Shown here piece after piece: positions 9,017-18,680 of a stretch of DNA of 64,000 nt. A model generated the notes under the pieces. That model saw only the letters and a program-made list of their open reading frames with translations, did not search any database and was not told the DNA's origin. Source of the stretch: Pseudidiomarina planktonica (GTDB lineage Bacteria; Pseudomonadota; Gammaproteobacteria; Enterobacterales; Alteromonadaceae). Location of the stretch: the NCBI RefSeq assembly GCF_900177775.1, contig NZ_FXWH01000001.1, positions 1,674,001 through 1,738,000 of the forward strand, read 5' to 3'. A program made the translations under genes and the position numbers. Numbering within the stretch: position 1 is the first letter of the stretch; the number at the start of each line of letters is the position of its first letter.

Positions 9017-9612
9017 TTCATACCCGCCAGGATTTTATGCAGCGGTTTAGCATGCAACCGCAGCCGTCACGCCAACGTCCGACGCAGCAAGGGTTGCGCC
9101 CGGCAGCTGTACTCATTCCGATTATTGAGCGTGACCACGGGCTATCGGTAATTCTGACGCAACGCTCTAGTAAACTACGCCACCATCCGGGCCAAATCAG
9201 CTTCCCCGGCGGTCGCCACGACGCTGAAGACAAAGATCTGGTAACCACGGCATTGCGCGAGGCCGAAGAAGAAATTGGCCTGGCTCGGGCTGATGTCGAA
9301 ATTATTGGGAAGTTGCAGGACTATCCGGTGATTTCCAACTTTCTGGTGCGCCCGTATATCGGATTTATTACGCCCCAGGAGCATTTCGTGCGCCAGCGCA
9401 GCGAAGTTGCCGATATTTTTGAAGTTCCGTTAATTAATATTCTGCACCAGCCCAATCATTTCGTGTACAAATTGCGCCGGTTTATTTATCCCGAGGTTTA
9501 TTTCATTCCCTACCAGCAACGTAATATCTGGGGCGCTACCGCTGGGATGTTGCGTGAACTCGCTGACCATTTATTACCCGAACAACAACAGCTGTTCCGA
9601 TCACTTAACTGA
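9013..9612 (+). CDS. nudL: Nudix hydrolase, CoA pyrophosphatase type
   Basis: 199 residues. The Nudix box is complete: 'GGRHDAEDKDLVTTALREAE' continuing EEIGL, at about residues 65-89. It is preceded by the CoA-pyrophosphatase UPF0035 pattern 'LTQRSSKLRHHPGQISFPGG'. Family members cleave CoA or its degradation products; the E. coli homologue YeaB/NudL has weak activity. The ATG shares ATGA with the pabB stop, implying translational coupling. The order pabB-nudL-sdaA is the same as in E. coli. Confidence 0.92.
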   Translation: MIHTRQDFMQRFSMQPQPSRQRPTQQGLRPAAVLIPIIERDHGLSVILTQRSSKLRHHPGQISFPGGRHDAEDKDLVTTALREAEEEIGLARADVEIIGKLQDYPVISNFLVRPYIGFITPQEHFVRQRSEVADIFEVPLINILHQPNHFVYKLRRFIYPEVYFIPYQQRNIWGATAGMLRELADHLLPEQQQLFRSLN

Positions 9613-9736
9613 TTCGGCGACAGCGCTTGATTTAGCCCCAGGTATCCGTGCGACAATAGCGGAATAACATCATGGCACGACAGCGAGCTATACTACTTAT
9701 AAACAACCGCCGTCGTGGTTACAGGAGAGCAGTGTA

Positions 9737-11110
9737 ATGATCAGCGTTTTTGATATCTATAAAATTGGTATTGGTCCTTCAAGCTCCCACACGGTTGGCC
9801 CTATGCGGGCAGCCACCGAGTTTTTAAAAGCAGCCGATAAAGAAGTGGGTTTAAGCAACGCCACCAGTATTCAAGTGGAGTTATTCGGATCGCTCGGGCA
9901 AACAGGTAAAGGTCACGGTACCGGCAAGGCCGTTATTCTGGGTCTGGCTGGCGAAAGCCCTGAAACAGTGGATACCACCAAAGTTGAAGAGTTTTTAGCA
10001 GCAACAGACAAATCCCAAAAACTAAAGCTGTTGGGTGAGCATGAAGTCAGTTTTCCGCGTGAAGGTGCTATTAACTTTCACCGCCGCAAAACTAAACCTA
10101 AGCATGCCAATGCTATGGAACTGCGTTTATATAAAAATGACGACGTGCTGTATAAAGACTTGTATTACTCCATTGGCGGCGGCTTTATTGTGCGGGATGC
10201 CGATTTTGATGAGACCCTGGAAGAGGCCATAGAGCAATCCAGTAAGCCTATTCCCTACCCGTTTGATAGCGCCGCTGAGCTGCTGAATCACTGTCGCGAG
10301 CAAGGCATGCGCATCAGTTCGCTAATGCTGGCCAACGAAAAAGTATTCCGCGATGAAGCAGATATTCGCAAAGGTTTGGTACACATTTGGGAAACCATGG
10401 ATGAATGTATCAATACCGGCATTCGTACCGAAGGTATTCTGCCGGGTGGCTTGAAAGTTCGTCGCCGCGCACCTGCGCTGTATCAATGCTTAAAAAATGA
10501 ACGCTCAACAGATCCAATGCAATTGATGGACTGGGTTGATTTATTTGCGCTCGCCGTGAATGAAGAAAATGCCGCCGGTGGCCGCGTAGTTACCGCGCCA
10601 ACCAACGGTGCTGCGGGTATTATTCCGGCAGTCATGAAATACGCCGACAAATTTATTGAGAAGCTGGACGAAGAAACCATAGTACGATTCCTGCTAACGT
10701 CGGCCGCGATTGGTATTCTGTATAAGAAAAATGCTTCTATTTCCGGTGCTGAAGTTGGTTGTCAGGGCGAAGTCGGCGTGGCTTGTTCAATGGCTGCCGG
10801 TGCCTTAGCAGAGTTGATGGGCGGCAGTGTGTCTAACGTTGAAAACGCTGCGGAAATTGGCATGGAACACAACTTAGGCTTAACCTGCGACCCCGTTGGC
10901 GGTCTGGTGCAAGTACCTTGCATTGAGCGTAATGCCATGGGTGCTATTAAAGCCATTAACGCAGCCCGACTGGCTCTGCGTGGTAGTGGTGATCACAAAG
11001 TATCCCTGGATAAAGTAATTAAAACCATGTGGGACACTGGCAACGATATGAAAACCAAATACAAAGAGACCGCTCGCGGCGGTCTTGCTGTGAATATTAT
11101 CGAGTGCTAA
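9737..11110 (+). CDS. sdaA: L-serine dehydratase (deaminase)
   Basis: 457 residues; an iron-sulfur enzyme converting L-serine to pyruvate and ammonia. The N-terminus '[20 protein letters not shown]' is diagnostic. Cluster-binding cysteines are likely those in '[15 protein letters not shown]', 'GLTCDPVGG' and 'VQVPCIERN'. AGGAG lies upstream of ATG 9737. The gene follows nudL after 124 nt, with TATACT at about 9689 as a possible -10 element. It fits the amino-acid-degrading lifestyle suggested by the glutamate dehydrogenase at 53 kb. Convergent with cysB. Confidence 0.95.
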   Translation: MISVFDIYKIGIGPSSSHTVGPMRAATEFLKAADKEVGLSNATSIQVELFGSLGQTGKGHGTGKAVILGLAGESPETVDTTKVEEFLAATDKSQKLKLLGEHEVSFPREGAINFHRRKTKPKHANAMELRLYKNDDVLYKDLYYSIGGGFIVRDADFDETLEEAIEQSSKPIPYPFDSAAELLNHCREQGMRISSLMLANEKVFRDEADIRKGLVHIWETMDECINTGIRTEGILPGGLKVRRRAPALYQCLKNERSTDPMQLMDWVDLFALAVNEENAAGGRVVTAPTNGAAGIIPAVMKYADKFIEKLDEETIVRFLLTSAAIGILYKKNASISGAEVGCQGEVGVACSMAAGALAELMGGSVSNVENAAEIGMEHNLGLTCDPVGGLVQVPCIERNAMGAIKAINAARLALRGSGDHKVSLDKVIKTMWDTGNDMKTKYKETARGGLAVNIIEC

Positions 11111-11128
11111 TCCGGCGCTAACTAACTA

Positions 11129-12171
<1,043 letters not shown>

Positions 12172-12213
12172 CTAAAAATATATAACATTATATAGGCTTA
12201 TTCCAAGTAACTC

Positions 12214-13833
12214 ATGACCAAACGCTACGAATGGTATCAGAAAAAACACTTCCTGATTGTCAGTGAAGTTAACGAGTTTCGTCTCCAGCTGACTAAAATG
12301 CTGGAGAGCTTCGGTGTACGTCGAATTCAAACCGCCAAAGATTTAACTGCGGCGCAGGCGCTGTATTTACGCCAGCAACCCCACTTTGTGATTTGTGATT
12401 ACCACTTTAGCAATGACAGCGACGGTTTGCAGCTTTTACGTCAATTGCAGGAACAAGGACATTATAAATATCGCAGTGCCTTTATTATTTGTTGCGCCGA
12501 ACGCAGTGCCGATATGGTGAAGGCATCGCTACTGCATAGTCCGGATGAAATTTGGCACCCACCCCTGCAAAAAGCCCAAGTACGGCAGCAGCTTGATAAT
12601 TTAATGATCAAAAAAGCAGCTTTGCGTCACATTGAAGAAGCCTTAGATAAATTTGATTATCAGCAAGCCGTTAAGCTTGCGCAAGAAAAGCTTGGCCGGG
12701 TTCCTAAACTGGCATTGCAGTGTTTGCGCATGATGGCTCTGGCTTTTATTCGTCAAGGTAATGCTGCGAGTGCGCTGCAAGTTTACGAGCGAGTATTGAA
12801 CAATGCCGAGCACAGCTGGGCACATCTTGGCCGGGCCGTGTGTCAGTTGGAATTGGGTAACTTTTTAGACTGTATTGACAGCTGTGAACTGGTGCTGCGC
12901 AAACATGCTTATTGCACCGACGCTTATTTGCTGAAAGCTGAAGCGCTTGAACAACTAGGTGAACTGCAACAAGCCGCAGAAGCGCTAAGCCGGGCCGCCG
13001 ATATCAGTAAAAACAACACGCAAGTGTTGCGCCGCCTGGGTCGTCTGGCGCTGCGTTTGAGAGACATGCAAACCTTTACCAGTAGCTTCCGCCGCTTAAT
13101 TGCGGTTGCCGACGCCAACCCGGCAGTGCAGCTGCGACCCGACGACTTAGTTAATTATGCACGCAGCCTATTTGCCGGATTCTTAAGCCATGGCCCGGTT
13201 AAAGGAAAGCGTTTCTTAAATGAATTGCAGGAAGTTCTGAAACGCCAGCAACGTCACTTTGCCGATGAGCCACAAATTGCGCTCGCATTTCAATTAATCT
13301 TTGCACGCATGATTGCAGCCCAGCAACAACCTGACAAAGCCAGTACTTTGATTGATGAAGTGATTGAGCATTGTCTGCAACTGCATCCTGAGTTACTGCT
13401 GCGGGAAGAAGCCGAACTTACCTATGAGGCCTACCCTGATATTAAAGCAGCGGAGCAACTGCATCAGCAAGTAAATCGCGGCGAAACTGTGCTGTATCCG
13501 GTGAAGCCCGATGCTGAGCGCGGCCAGAACTTAAATCGCGAAGGTATGGCGCTGTTCCAGAAGAACCAGTTAACTGCGGCAAAACAGCGCTTTGTTGATG
13601 CCTTTCGGTTTGCACCCGATAATGTCAGCATCGCCTTGAATTTATTACAAACCTTACTCAAACTAATGGAACAGCAGGGTCGCAACGATGACGATATTGA
13701 TAGCTGCCGGCGTTGTATTTTAGCCGCACAATCTTTGCCTCAGGCCGATAATCGTCGTGGCCACCTTGATGTACTCACTATTAAACTGAACGATATCCGC
13801 TATCGTCAGCAAGAGGATACCGCCGATGTCTGA
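12214..13833 (+). CDS. Response-regulator receiver fused to TPR repeats
   Basis: 539 residues. Residues ~12-130 form a receiver domain with the probable phosphoacceptor D62 in 'FVICDYHF', although the usual paired acidic residues after the first strand are reduced (LIVSEVNE). Residues ~135-300 are TPR-like helical repeats ('ALQVYERVLNNAEHSWAHLG', 'DAYLLKAEALEQLGELQQAA'), and further TPR-like repeats lie near 450-500. There is no DNA-binding or enzymatic output domain, so it probably acts by protein-protein contact. Its 3' end overlaps the histidine-kinase gene by 8 nt, suggesting a cognate pair. The specific function is unknown. Confidence 0.8.
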   Translation: MTKRYEWYQKKHFLIVSEVNEFRLQLTKMLESFGVRRIQTAKDLTAAQALYLRQQPHFVICDYHFSNDSDGLQLLRQLQEQGHYKYRSAFIICCAERSADMVKASLLHSPDEIWHPPLQKAQVRQQLDNLMIKKAALRHIEEALDKFDYQQAVKLAQEKLGRVPKLALQCLRMMALAFIRQGNAASALQVYERVLNNAEHSWAHLGRAVCQLELGNFLDCIDSCELVLRKHAYCTDAYLLKAEALEQLGELQQAAEALSRAADISKNNTQVLRRLGRLALRLRDMQTFTSSFRRLIAVADANPAVQLRPDDLVNYARSLFAGFLSHGPVKGKRFLNELQEVLKRQQRHFADEPQIALAFQLIFARMIAAQQQPDKASTLIDEVIEHCLQLHPELLLREEAELTYEAYPDIKAAEQLHQQVNRGETVLYPVKPDAERGQNLNREGMALFQKNQLTAAKQRFVDAFRFAPDNVSIALNLLQTLLKLMEQQGRNDDDIDSCRRCILAAQSLPQADNRRGHLDVLTIKLNDIRYRQQEDTADV

Positions 13834-14512
13834 AAGTGAACGAGTTATCGATTTTCCTACCGTTCTCGCGTCCAGCGTTCACGATATGAAAAATTCGTTA
13901 TGCCTGCTAATCCAGTCCATCGAAAATCTGGCCATGGAGTTAGCCGATCAGCATCACGGCGCCGAACTATCACGCCTGCACTATGAAGCGCAGCGTATTA
14001 ATATGGGCTTGATTCAATTACTGGCGATTTATCGTCAGGAACAACAAAGCCTGCCGGTAAATATCGATTTATATTATGTGGCAGAACTTATTGATGACCT
14101 GGTCGCCAGCCACGAGCTGTACGCCCAGCAGCGCGGCGTTCAAATTCAAATAGACATTGATGACGAGTTAACCATGTACGCCGACCGTGACCTGCTCAGC
14201 GCCCTGCTGAACGACATTATCGTTAATGCCTTACGTTACACGGCCGATACTATAATTATTAGCGCGGCTGCAGACAGTGGTGGTGTTACCATTCATATTG
14301 AGGACGACGGCCCCGGCTATCCTGACAGCATGCTAAAAGCCGCCGATGCACCTGTTGCACAATTGGATTTACTGGCGGCGCGCACCGGTTTGGGCATTTA
14401 CTTTGCGCAATTAATAGCAAGTCAGCATCACCGCAACAACAAAGCTGGCCACATTCATTTGAGCAATGGCGGTAAACTGGGTGGCAGCGTATTTAGCCTG
14501 ACCCTGCCCTAA
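13826..14512 (+). CDS. Soluble sensor-less histidine kinase
   Basis: 228 residues with no membrane helix and no sensor domain. The H-box is 'VHDMKNSLCLLIQSIENLA' (likely phospho-His near residue 18). The N-box is 'LLNDIIVNALRYT', the G1 box 'IEDDGPGYP' and the G2 box 'GLGIYFAQLIA'. All key ATP-binding features are present. The start overlaps the preceding receiver-TPR gene by 8 nt, so the two are probably made together and work as a pair (inference). The input signal must come from a partner protein. Confidence 0.82.
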   Translation: MSESERVIDFPTVLASSVHDMKNSLCLLIQSIENLAMELADQHHGAELSRLHYEAQRINMGLIQLLAIYRQEQQSLPVNIDLYYVAELIDDLVASHELYAQQRGVQIQIDIDDELTMYADRDLLSALLNDIIVNALRYTADTIIISAAADSGGVTIHIEDDGPGYPDSMLKAADAPVAQLDLLAARTGLGIYFAQLIASQHHRNNKAGHIHLSNGGKLGGSVFSLTLP

Positions 14513-14598
14513 TCAGAATCAGGATACTACCTATATGACGCGAAGTTGGTTAGTATGAGATATATTATAAAAATAAATACGACGGTGGATAACACCCG

Positions 14599-15354
14599 AT
14601 GATCATTACAATCGTCATTATTCTAATAGTTGCTTTGGTAGTGCTGGCGATAGCTGTAAACGCCATTCAGCAACACAAACAGCGAGCTGAGCTTGAACGC
14701 CGTCAAAAGCTTGCGCGTTATAAGCTGGTATTTGACCAATCAGAAGACCTCATTAATGCGGCCAGCAACCTGCCCGTTGGACGGGTACTTATTTTGACCT
14801 TGAACAAGCGGGCACTAGATGCCGTAAAACGCATGCTCACGGTTGCACCAACCAGTGAAAACAAGAACCGCATAGAAGAGTATCAGCAGCGTGTGAAAGC
14901 GTTCGAAAATCAAGACAACGAACCAGTAAGTGGTGAGTTGGAAATTCCTGAGAACGATAAACAAGTAATAGGCATGTTGAATGCCATTAAAAAATTACGG
15001 AACGCCTTGCGCAGTGAACACTCCAAAGGTCGTATTGATACCACCTCGTTTTTAGCGGAAGATCGTAAGCTGGTTAAAATTCAGGTACAAGTTAGCGTTG
15101 AGAGCTTAATTCGACGCGGTAAAATGGCGTATCGTACGCAAATGCTGGGTTCGGCACGTCAGTACTACGAAAAAGCCCTGAAAATGCTGGAAGACCAGAG
15201 TTTTACAGACGAGTATATTACCTCACGCAAAGCTCAGGTAAGCGAAGATCTAGACGCTATTACTGAAGAGCTACGTGATACCAATGCCCGTGATGCCAGT
15301 AACCGTAAGAAAGATGAACTGGAAGAATTGTTTCAACCTAAACGCAAATGGTAA
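14599..15354 (+). CDS. Membrane-anchored protein of unknown function with a TPR-like C-terminal half
   Basis: 251 residues. One strongly hydrophobic N-terminal helix (residues ~2-22) is followed by a charged, helix-rich cytoplasmic part. A stretch near residues 180-200 ('GKMAYRTQMLGSARQYYEKA') resembles a single TPR unit, and the C-terminus is very charged (KKDELEELFQPKRKW). I do not recognise a characterised family. It ends 3 nt before yciH and is likely co-transcribed with it. Such small TM-plus-coil proteins often organise membrane complexes, but no role can be assigned here. Confidence 0.7.
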   Translation: MIITIVIILIVALVVLAIAVNAIQQHKQRAELERRQKLARYKLVFDQSEDLINAASNLPVGRVLILTLNKRALDAVKRMLTVAPTSENKNRIEEYQQRVKAFENQDNEPVSGELEIPENDKQVIGMLNAIKKLRNALRSEHSKGRIDTTSFLAEDRKLVKIQVQVSVESLIRRGKMAYRTQMLGSARQYYEKALKMLEDQSFTDEYITSRKAQVSEDLDAITEELRDTNARDASNRKKDELEELFQPKRKW

Positions 15355-15357
15355 GTT

Positions 15358-15693
15358 ATGTCGAACTTAAGCGACCAGCTTAGTCAGTTGGTTTACAGCA
15401 CTGACGCTGGCCGAATTGAACCCTCCAAAGAAGAGCCCGCACCGCCTGTAGGTGATGGTGTGGTGCGCATAACCCGGCAAACCAAAGGTCGTAAAGGCAA
15501 AGGCGTAACCATCATTACTGGTATCGAAAAAAACGAAGCAGAACTTAAACAGTTAGCCAAGCAATTGAAACGCATCTGCGGCGTTGGTGGCGCGGTTAAA
15601 AATTTTACCATTGAGTTGCAGGGCGACCAACGTGACGTGGTCAAAGCCTGGCTTGAGCAGCAGAAATTCAAGGTTAAGCTAGCGGGCGGTTAA
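15358..15693 (+). CDS. yciH: SUI1/eIF1-like protein YciH
   Basis: 111 residues, homologous to eukaryotic initiation factor eIF1. The SUI1 domain occupies residues ~35-108: 'VRITRQTKGRKGKGVTIITG', then 'LAKQLKRICGVGGAVKNFTI' and 'IELQGDQRD'. In E. coli YciH is a non-essential factor that influences initiation fidelity and is linked to stress. Length is as expected. It starts 3 nt after the preceding gene and is convergent with the phosphatase gene at 15701. Confidence 0.93.
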   Translation: MSNLSDQLSQLVYSTDAGRIEPSKEEPAPPVGDGVVRITRQTKGRKGKGVTIITGIEKNEAELKQLAKQLKRICGVGGAVKNFTIELQGDQRDVVKAWLEQQKFKVKLAGG

Positions 15694-15700
15694 ACTCCCG

Positions 15701-17362
15701 CTACAGCCTGAAATCAAATTGTACCGTACGACCATTGTCCAGCCATTCCAGGTTTTCAGTTAACCCTGATAGTAACGCTAAACCACGCCCATGCGGCCGC
15801 TCTTCCTGCATATCTTTCTGGGATAGAGTACTCACGCCCGCACCAGAATCAGATACTTTCACCTGAACCAATCGCTCAGTGGGATCAAACTTCAACTTAA
15901 TAGTTATCTGGCCATCGGTTAAATCATCCAACCGGCTAGTACGTTGCTGATAATAGGTTTCAAAACCTTGCGGGTCGTCTTTCAAGCCTGAGTCTAAGCC
16001 TAATAAACCATGCTCGAGCGCGTTATTGTATGCTTCCGAAAGCAACATAAATATGGTGCCGCGCTGGCTTTTTAATGCCGGTAGCTGACTCAATGAACTC
16101 ATTAATATAGTGACTGGCTCAGCATGCTTCATTTCATGCACACCAATAGTTACTTTCAGTTCAAACGGTAGTCTAACCCCGGCTTCTGCCACCGCAGGCT
16201 CATGCTTAACTGCGGTTGGCTTACAACGCAAAATGGCCAGTGATACGTCATCTTCCAGTTCCTTATTACCACGAAAAGCCTCCAGCTCCGCCACCACTTG
16301 TGACAGCTTTATGCGCCCCTGACTGGTGAGTAAATCTTCAAACCGCTGCTCGCCGAAAATCTGTTGTTGCTGATTGCGTAACTCCGTAACGCCATCGGAG
16401 TGCAGCACAATACGCTGCTGACTATGGCAGTTATGGGTAGTAACCCGACTATCGAAGTCATCACCGGGTAAAATACCTAACGCCATATGCTGTGCTGGTA
16501 AGCGCTCGCAGATTTCACCATCGTCGTTGATTAAAAAGGCTGTGGGCATGCCCCCATTCCAATAGGTTAAGCGCTCACCCGAGGCGGATATTTCCAACAT
16601 AATAGCTGCACAAAACATGTCGTCAGGCAGTAACTGCAACAAGCGTTGATTAAATTCAGTCACCATTTCGGCCACTGACACGCCCCGATCGGCCATGGTG
16701 AAAAATGCCTGTGACAAAGGCAACGCGCCCGTTGCCGGAGCCAGCCCGTGCCCGGTAAAATCGCCCAGCAACACATATAAATTTCCCAGTGGCCCTGCCG
16801 CGACTAGGCAGAGGTCGCCACTGAACATACTGGCCGGTATTAAGTGGGTTTCGATATGCTCATAGTCCAAATAATTACGGCTCAGCGCATTGCGAAATAT
16901 ATGCTCAACGATTCGATGTTCGCGGTCTATTCGAGCTGAATGCCACGCCAGAGATCTATTCTTTTCGTGCACACTCTGACTGAGCTCGCGCACCCGCTGA
17001 TGGGCTCTTAACTTGGCTTGCAGTACGACTGGCTCAAAGGGTACCGGTAAGAAGTCGTCACCGCCAACACTCAGGCAACGTAGCAGCGATTCCTGTTCAT
17101 CCAATGCGGTAATAAAGATGATAGGTAGGTGTACAGTTCCGGCTAGTTCTTTTAGCTTAGGAGCTAGTTCATAGCCGGTAATGCCGGGCATCATAATGTC
17201 CAGCAAAACAATATCCGGTGCCCACTCAGAAAAGTTATTCAGGGCGTCATGACCATCGGCAGCGAGCACCACGTCGTACCCAAAATCATTCAGCAAACTC
17301 GCCAATAATAAACGGTTTGCCGGCTGATCATCAACAATAAGAACTCGCATAGCCACGGACAT
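15701..17362 (-). CDS. Receiver - PP2C phosphatase - HATPase protein (HsbR-like)
   Basis: 553 residues with three parts. A receiver domain (residues ~5-120) has the phosphoacceptor D55 in 'IVLLDIMMPG'. A SpoIIE-type PP2C phosphatase follows (~175-385, metal Asp in 'FSGDLCLV' and 'LLGDFTGHG'). A GHKL ATPase/anti-sigma kinase closes the protein (~410-553, 'LLSEAYNNALEHG', 'VSDSGAGVS', 'HGRGLALL'). The layout matches HsbR of Pseudomonas, which phosphorylates and dephosphorylates the STAS protein HsbA. The STAS partner is directly upstream, the two genes sharing TGATG, so ATG 17362 is preferred over the ATG at 17350. The downstream target is not known here. Confidence 0.85.
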   Translation of the reverse strand: MSVAMRVLIVDDQPANRLLLASLLNDFGYDVVLAADGHDALNNFSEWAPDIVLLDIMMPGITGYELAPKLKELAGTVHLPIIFITALDEQESLLRCLSVGGDDFLPVPFEPVVLQAKLRAHQRVRELSQSVHEKNRSLAWHSARIDREHRIVEHIFRNALSRNYLDYEHIETHLIPASMFSGDLCLVAAGPLGNLYVLLGDFTGHGLAPATGALPLSQAFFTMADRGVSVAEMVTEFNQRLLQLLPDDMFCAAIMLEISASGERLTYWNGGMPTAFLINDDGEICERLPAQHMALGILPGDDFDSRVTTHNCHSQQRIVLHSDGVTELRNQQQQIFGEQRFEDLLTSQGRIKLSQVVAELEAFRGNKELEDDVSLAILRCKPTAVKHEPAVAEAGVRLPFELKVTIGVHEMKHAEPVTILMSSLSQLPALKSQRGTIFMLLSEAYNNALEHGLLGLDSGLKDDPQGFETYYQQRTSRLDDLTDGQITIKLKFDPTERLVQVKVSDSGAGVSTLSQKDMQEERPHGRGLALLSGLTENLEWLDNGRTVQFDFRL

Positions 17363-17667
17363 CAGGCAATAACAAACATTTTATCGAATCTGGAAATATC
17401 AAGAATACGTCTAATTTCAGGGCGACAGTTCACCAGTTGAATTTCTTTCACTCGATCGCCCAGTGACTTACGCATATTAAGTAACATACCCAAAGCCGAG
17501 CTATCTAAATACTCAGTCTCGCGAAGATCTATTACCACTGTTGGCTGCTGTTCATTGATTTCAGCGTAGGCCTGCCGAAACTCCTGCACCAGACTAAAAT
17601 CGAATTTGCCTTTAATAGTAATAATTAATTGTTTGCCGTCATTCGAAAATTGTCTATGTAAGCTCAT
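17362..17667 (-). CDS. STAS-domain anti-anti-sigma factor (HsbA-like)
   Basis: 101 residues, a single STAS domain. The switch serine lies in 'EYLDSSALGMLLNMRKSLGD' (S56 or S57). Length equals that of Pseudomonas HsbA, which shuttles between FlgM and a diguanylate cyclase to balance flagella and biofilm. Here it is the first gene of a two-gene unit with its probable kinase/phosphatase. No flgM homologue or hsbD-like cyclase lies next to it, so the output partner is open. Confidence 0.85.
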   Translation of the reverse strand: MSLHRQFSNDGKQLIITIKGKFDFSLVQEFRQAYAEINEQQPTVVIDLRETEYLDSSALGMLLNMRKSLGDRVKEIQLVNCRPEIRRILDISRFDKMFVIA

Positions 17668-17780
17668 TTGAATCCCAGTTCCAAAGTATTAGTAGAGTGC
17701 CTGGCAAATACAGACCAGGTCATTGTGTTTACTGAATAAATCACCTAACCTAAGTCAGATTCAAGCCAAAGGAACCTGAC

Positions 17781-18578
17781 ATGCCAGACGTTCAAGCTGC
17801 CGATTTATCAATCTTACTTATTGAACCTTCAGAAGTTCAACGAAAAGTGATTAAGCGCCACTTGGCTGAAGCTGGCATCACTAATGTAGATGGTGCGGCA
17901 TGCATTTCTGAAGCGCAACAAAAAATTAAAACTTTGCAGCCCGACATTATTGCAAGCGCTATGTATTTTGAAGACGGAACCGCGCACGATTTGCTGCATT
18001 ATATACACGAACAAGGCTTGGCTGAAGATATCGGCTTTATGTTGGTGTCCAGTGAATACCGCGACGACCAGCTCGAAGAGTTTAAGCAGGCCGGCATTAT
18101 TGCTATTTTGCCTAAACCCTTCACTTCGGTTCAATTACAACGCGCAGTGAATGCATCTATAGACCTGATTGAACCCACCGCCCTGCGCCTGCAGAACTTT
18201 GACCCGGAAGATTTATCGGTATTACTGGTGGATGACAGTGTCACTTCCAGACATTTTCTGAAGCGTATTCTTGCGGATTTAGGTATAGATAACTTTAGTG
18301 AAGCCGAGAACGGTCAGCAAGCTATGGAGATTCTGCAACAGCAGACCTTTGATTTGGTGGTTACCGATTTCCATATGCCACACATGAATGGTCGTGAATT
18401 AGCTGAGTTTATTCGACAAACGCCAGGGCTTTCACACATTCCAATTCTAATGGTTACCGCGCGTGCCAGTTCGCCGCAATTAGCAAATATTAAGCAAAGC
18501 GGTGTTGATGCCTTAACCGACAAGCCGTTTGAGCCAGCCACGCTACGCAACTTATTAGCCCGTTTGCTGGATCAGTAA
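17781..18578 (+). CDS. Tandem receiver protein with a degenerate first receiver
   Basis: 265 residues forming two CheY-like domains joined by a short linker and nothing else. Domain 1 (residues ~8-128) lacks the phosphoacceptor: the position after strand 3 is Ala60 (PDIIASAMYF) and the usual acidic pair is replaced by IEPS, although the Lys of 'LPKPF' remains. Domain 2 (~146-263) is complete, with VDDS, D196 in 'VVTDFHMP' and 'TDKPF'. It is divergent from the HsbA-like gene 113 nt away, which suggests a shared pathway (inference). Output must be by protein binding. Confidence 0.83.
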   Translation: MPDVQAADLSILLIEPSEVQRKVIKRHLAEAGITNVDGAACISEAQQKIKTLQPDIIASAMYFEDGTAHDLLHYIHEQGLAEDIGFMLVSSEYRDDQLEEFKQAGIIAILPKPFTSVQLQRAVNASIDLIEPTALRLQNFDPEDLSVLLVDDSVTSRHFLKRILADLGIDNFSEAENGQQAMEILQQQTFDLVVTDFHMPHMNGRELAEFIRQTPGLSHIPILMVTARASSPQLANIKQSGVDALTDKPFEPATLRNLLARLLDQ

Positions 18579-18624
18579 GTAGCACTGGATTGTTGAACGG
18601 TAAAGAATAGCGAATGATGGAAAT

Positions 18625-18653
18625 AAAAAAGCCGGGCAAATGCCCGGCTTTTT
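18625..18653. terminator. Bidirectional intrinsic terminator
   Basis: Perfect stem of GCCGGGCA/TGCCCGGC with an AA loop, extended by A5-6 on the left and T5 on the right. It therefore works on both strands. It lies between the convergent tandem-receiver gene and the amidohydrolase gene. Confidence 0.9.
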
Positions 18654-18680
18654 CGTGTAAGTACTAGTGTGTAAGTACTA

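Noticed and set aside
18655-18680. Short direct repeat GTGTAAGTACTA twice
   Set aside because: Two copies of 12 bp beside a terminator and a stop codon; no repeat family or function apparent.
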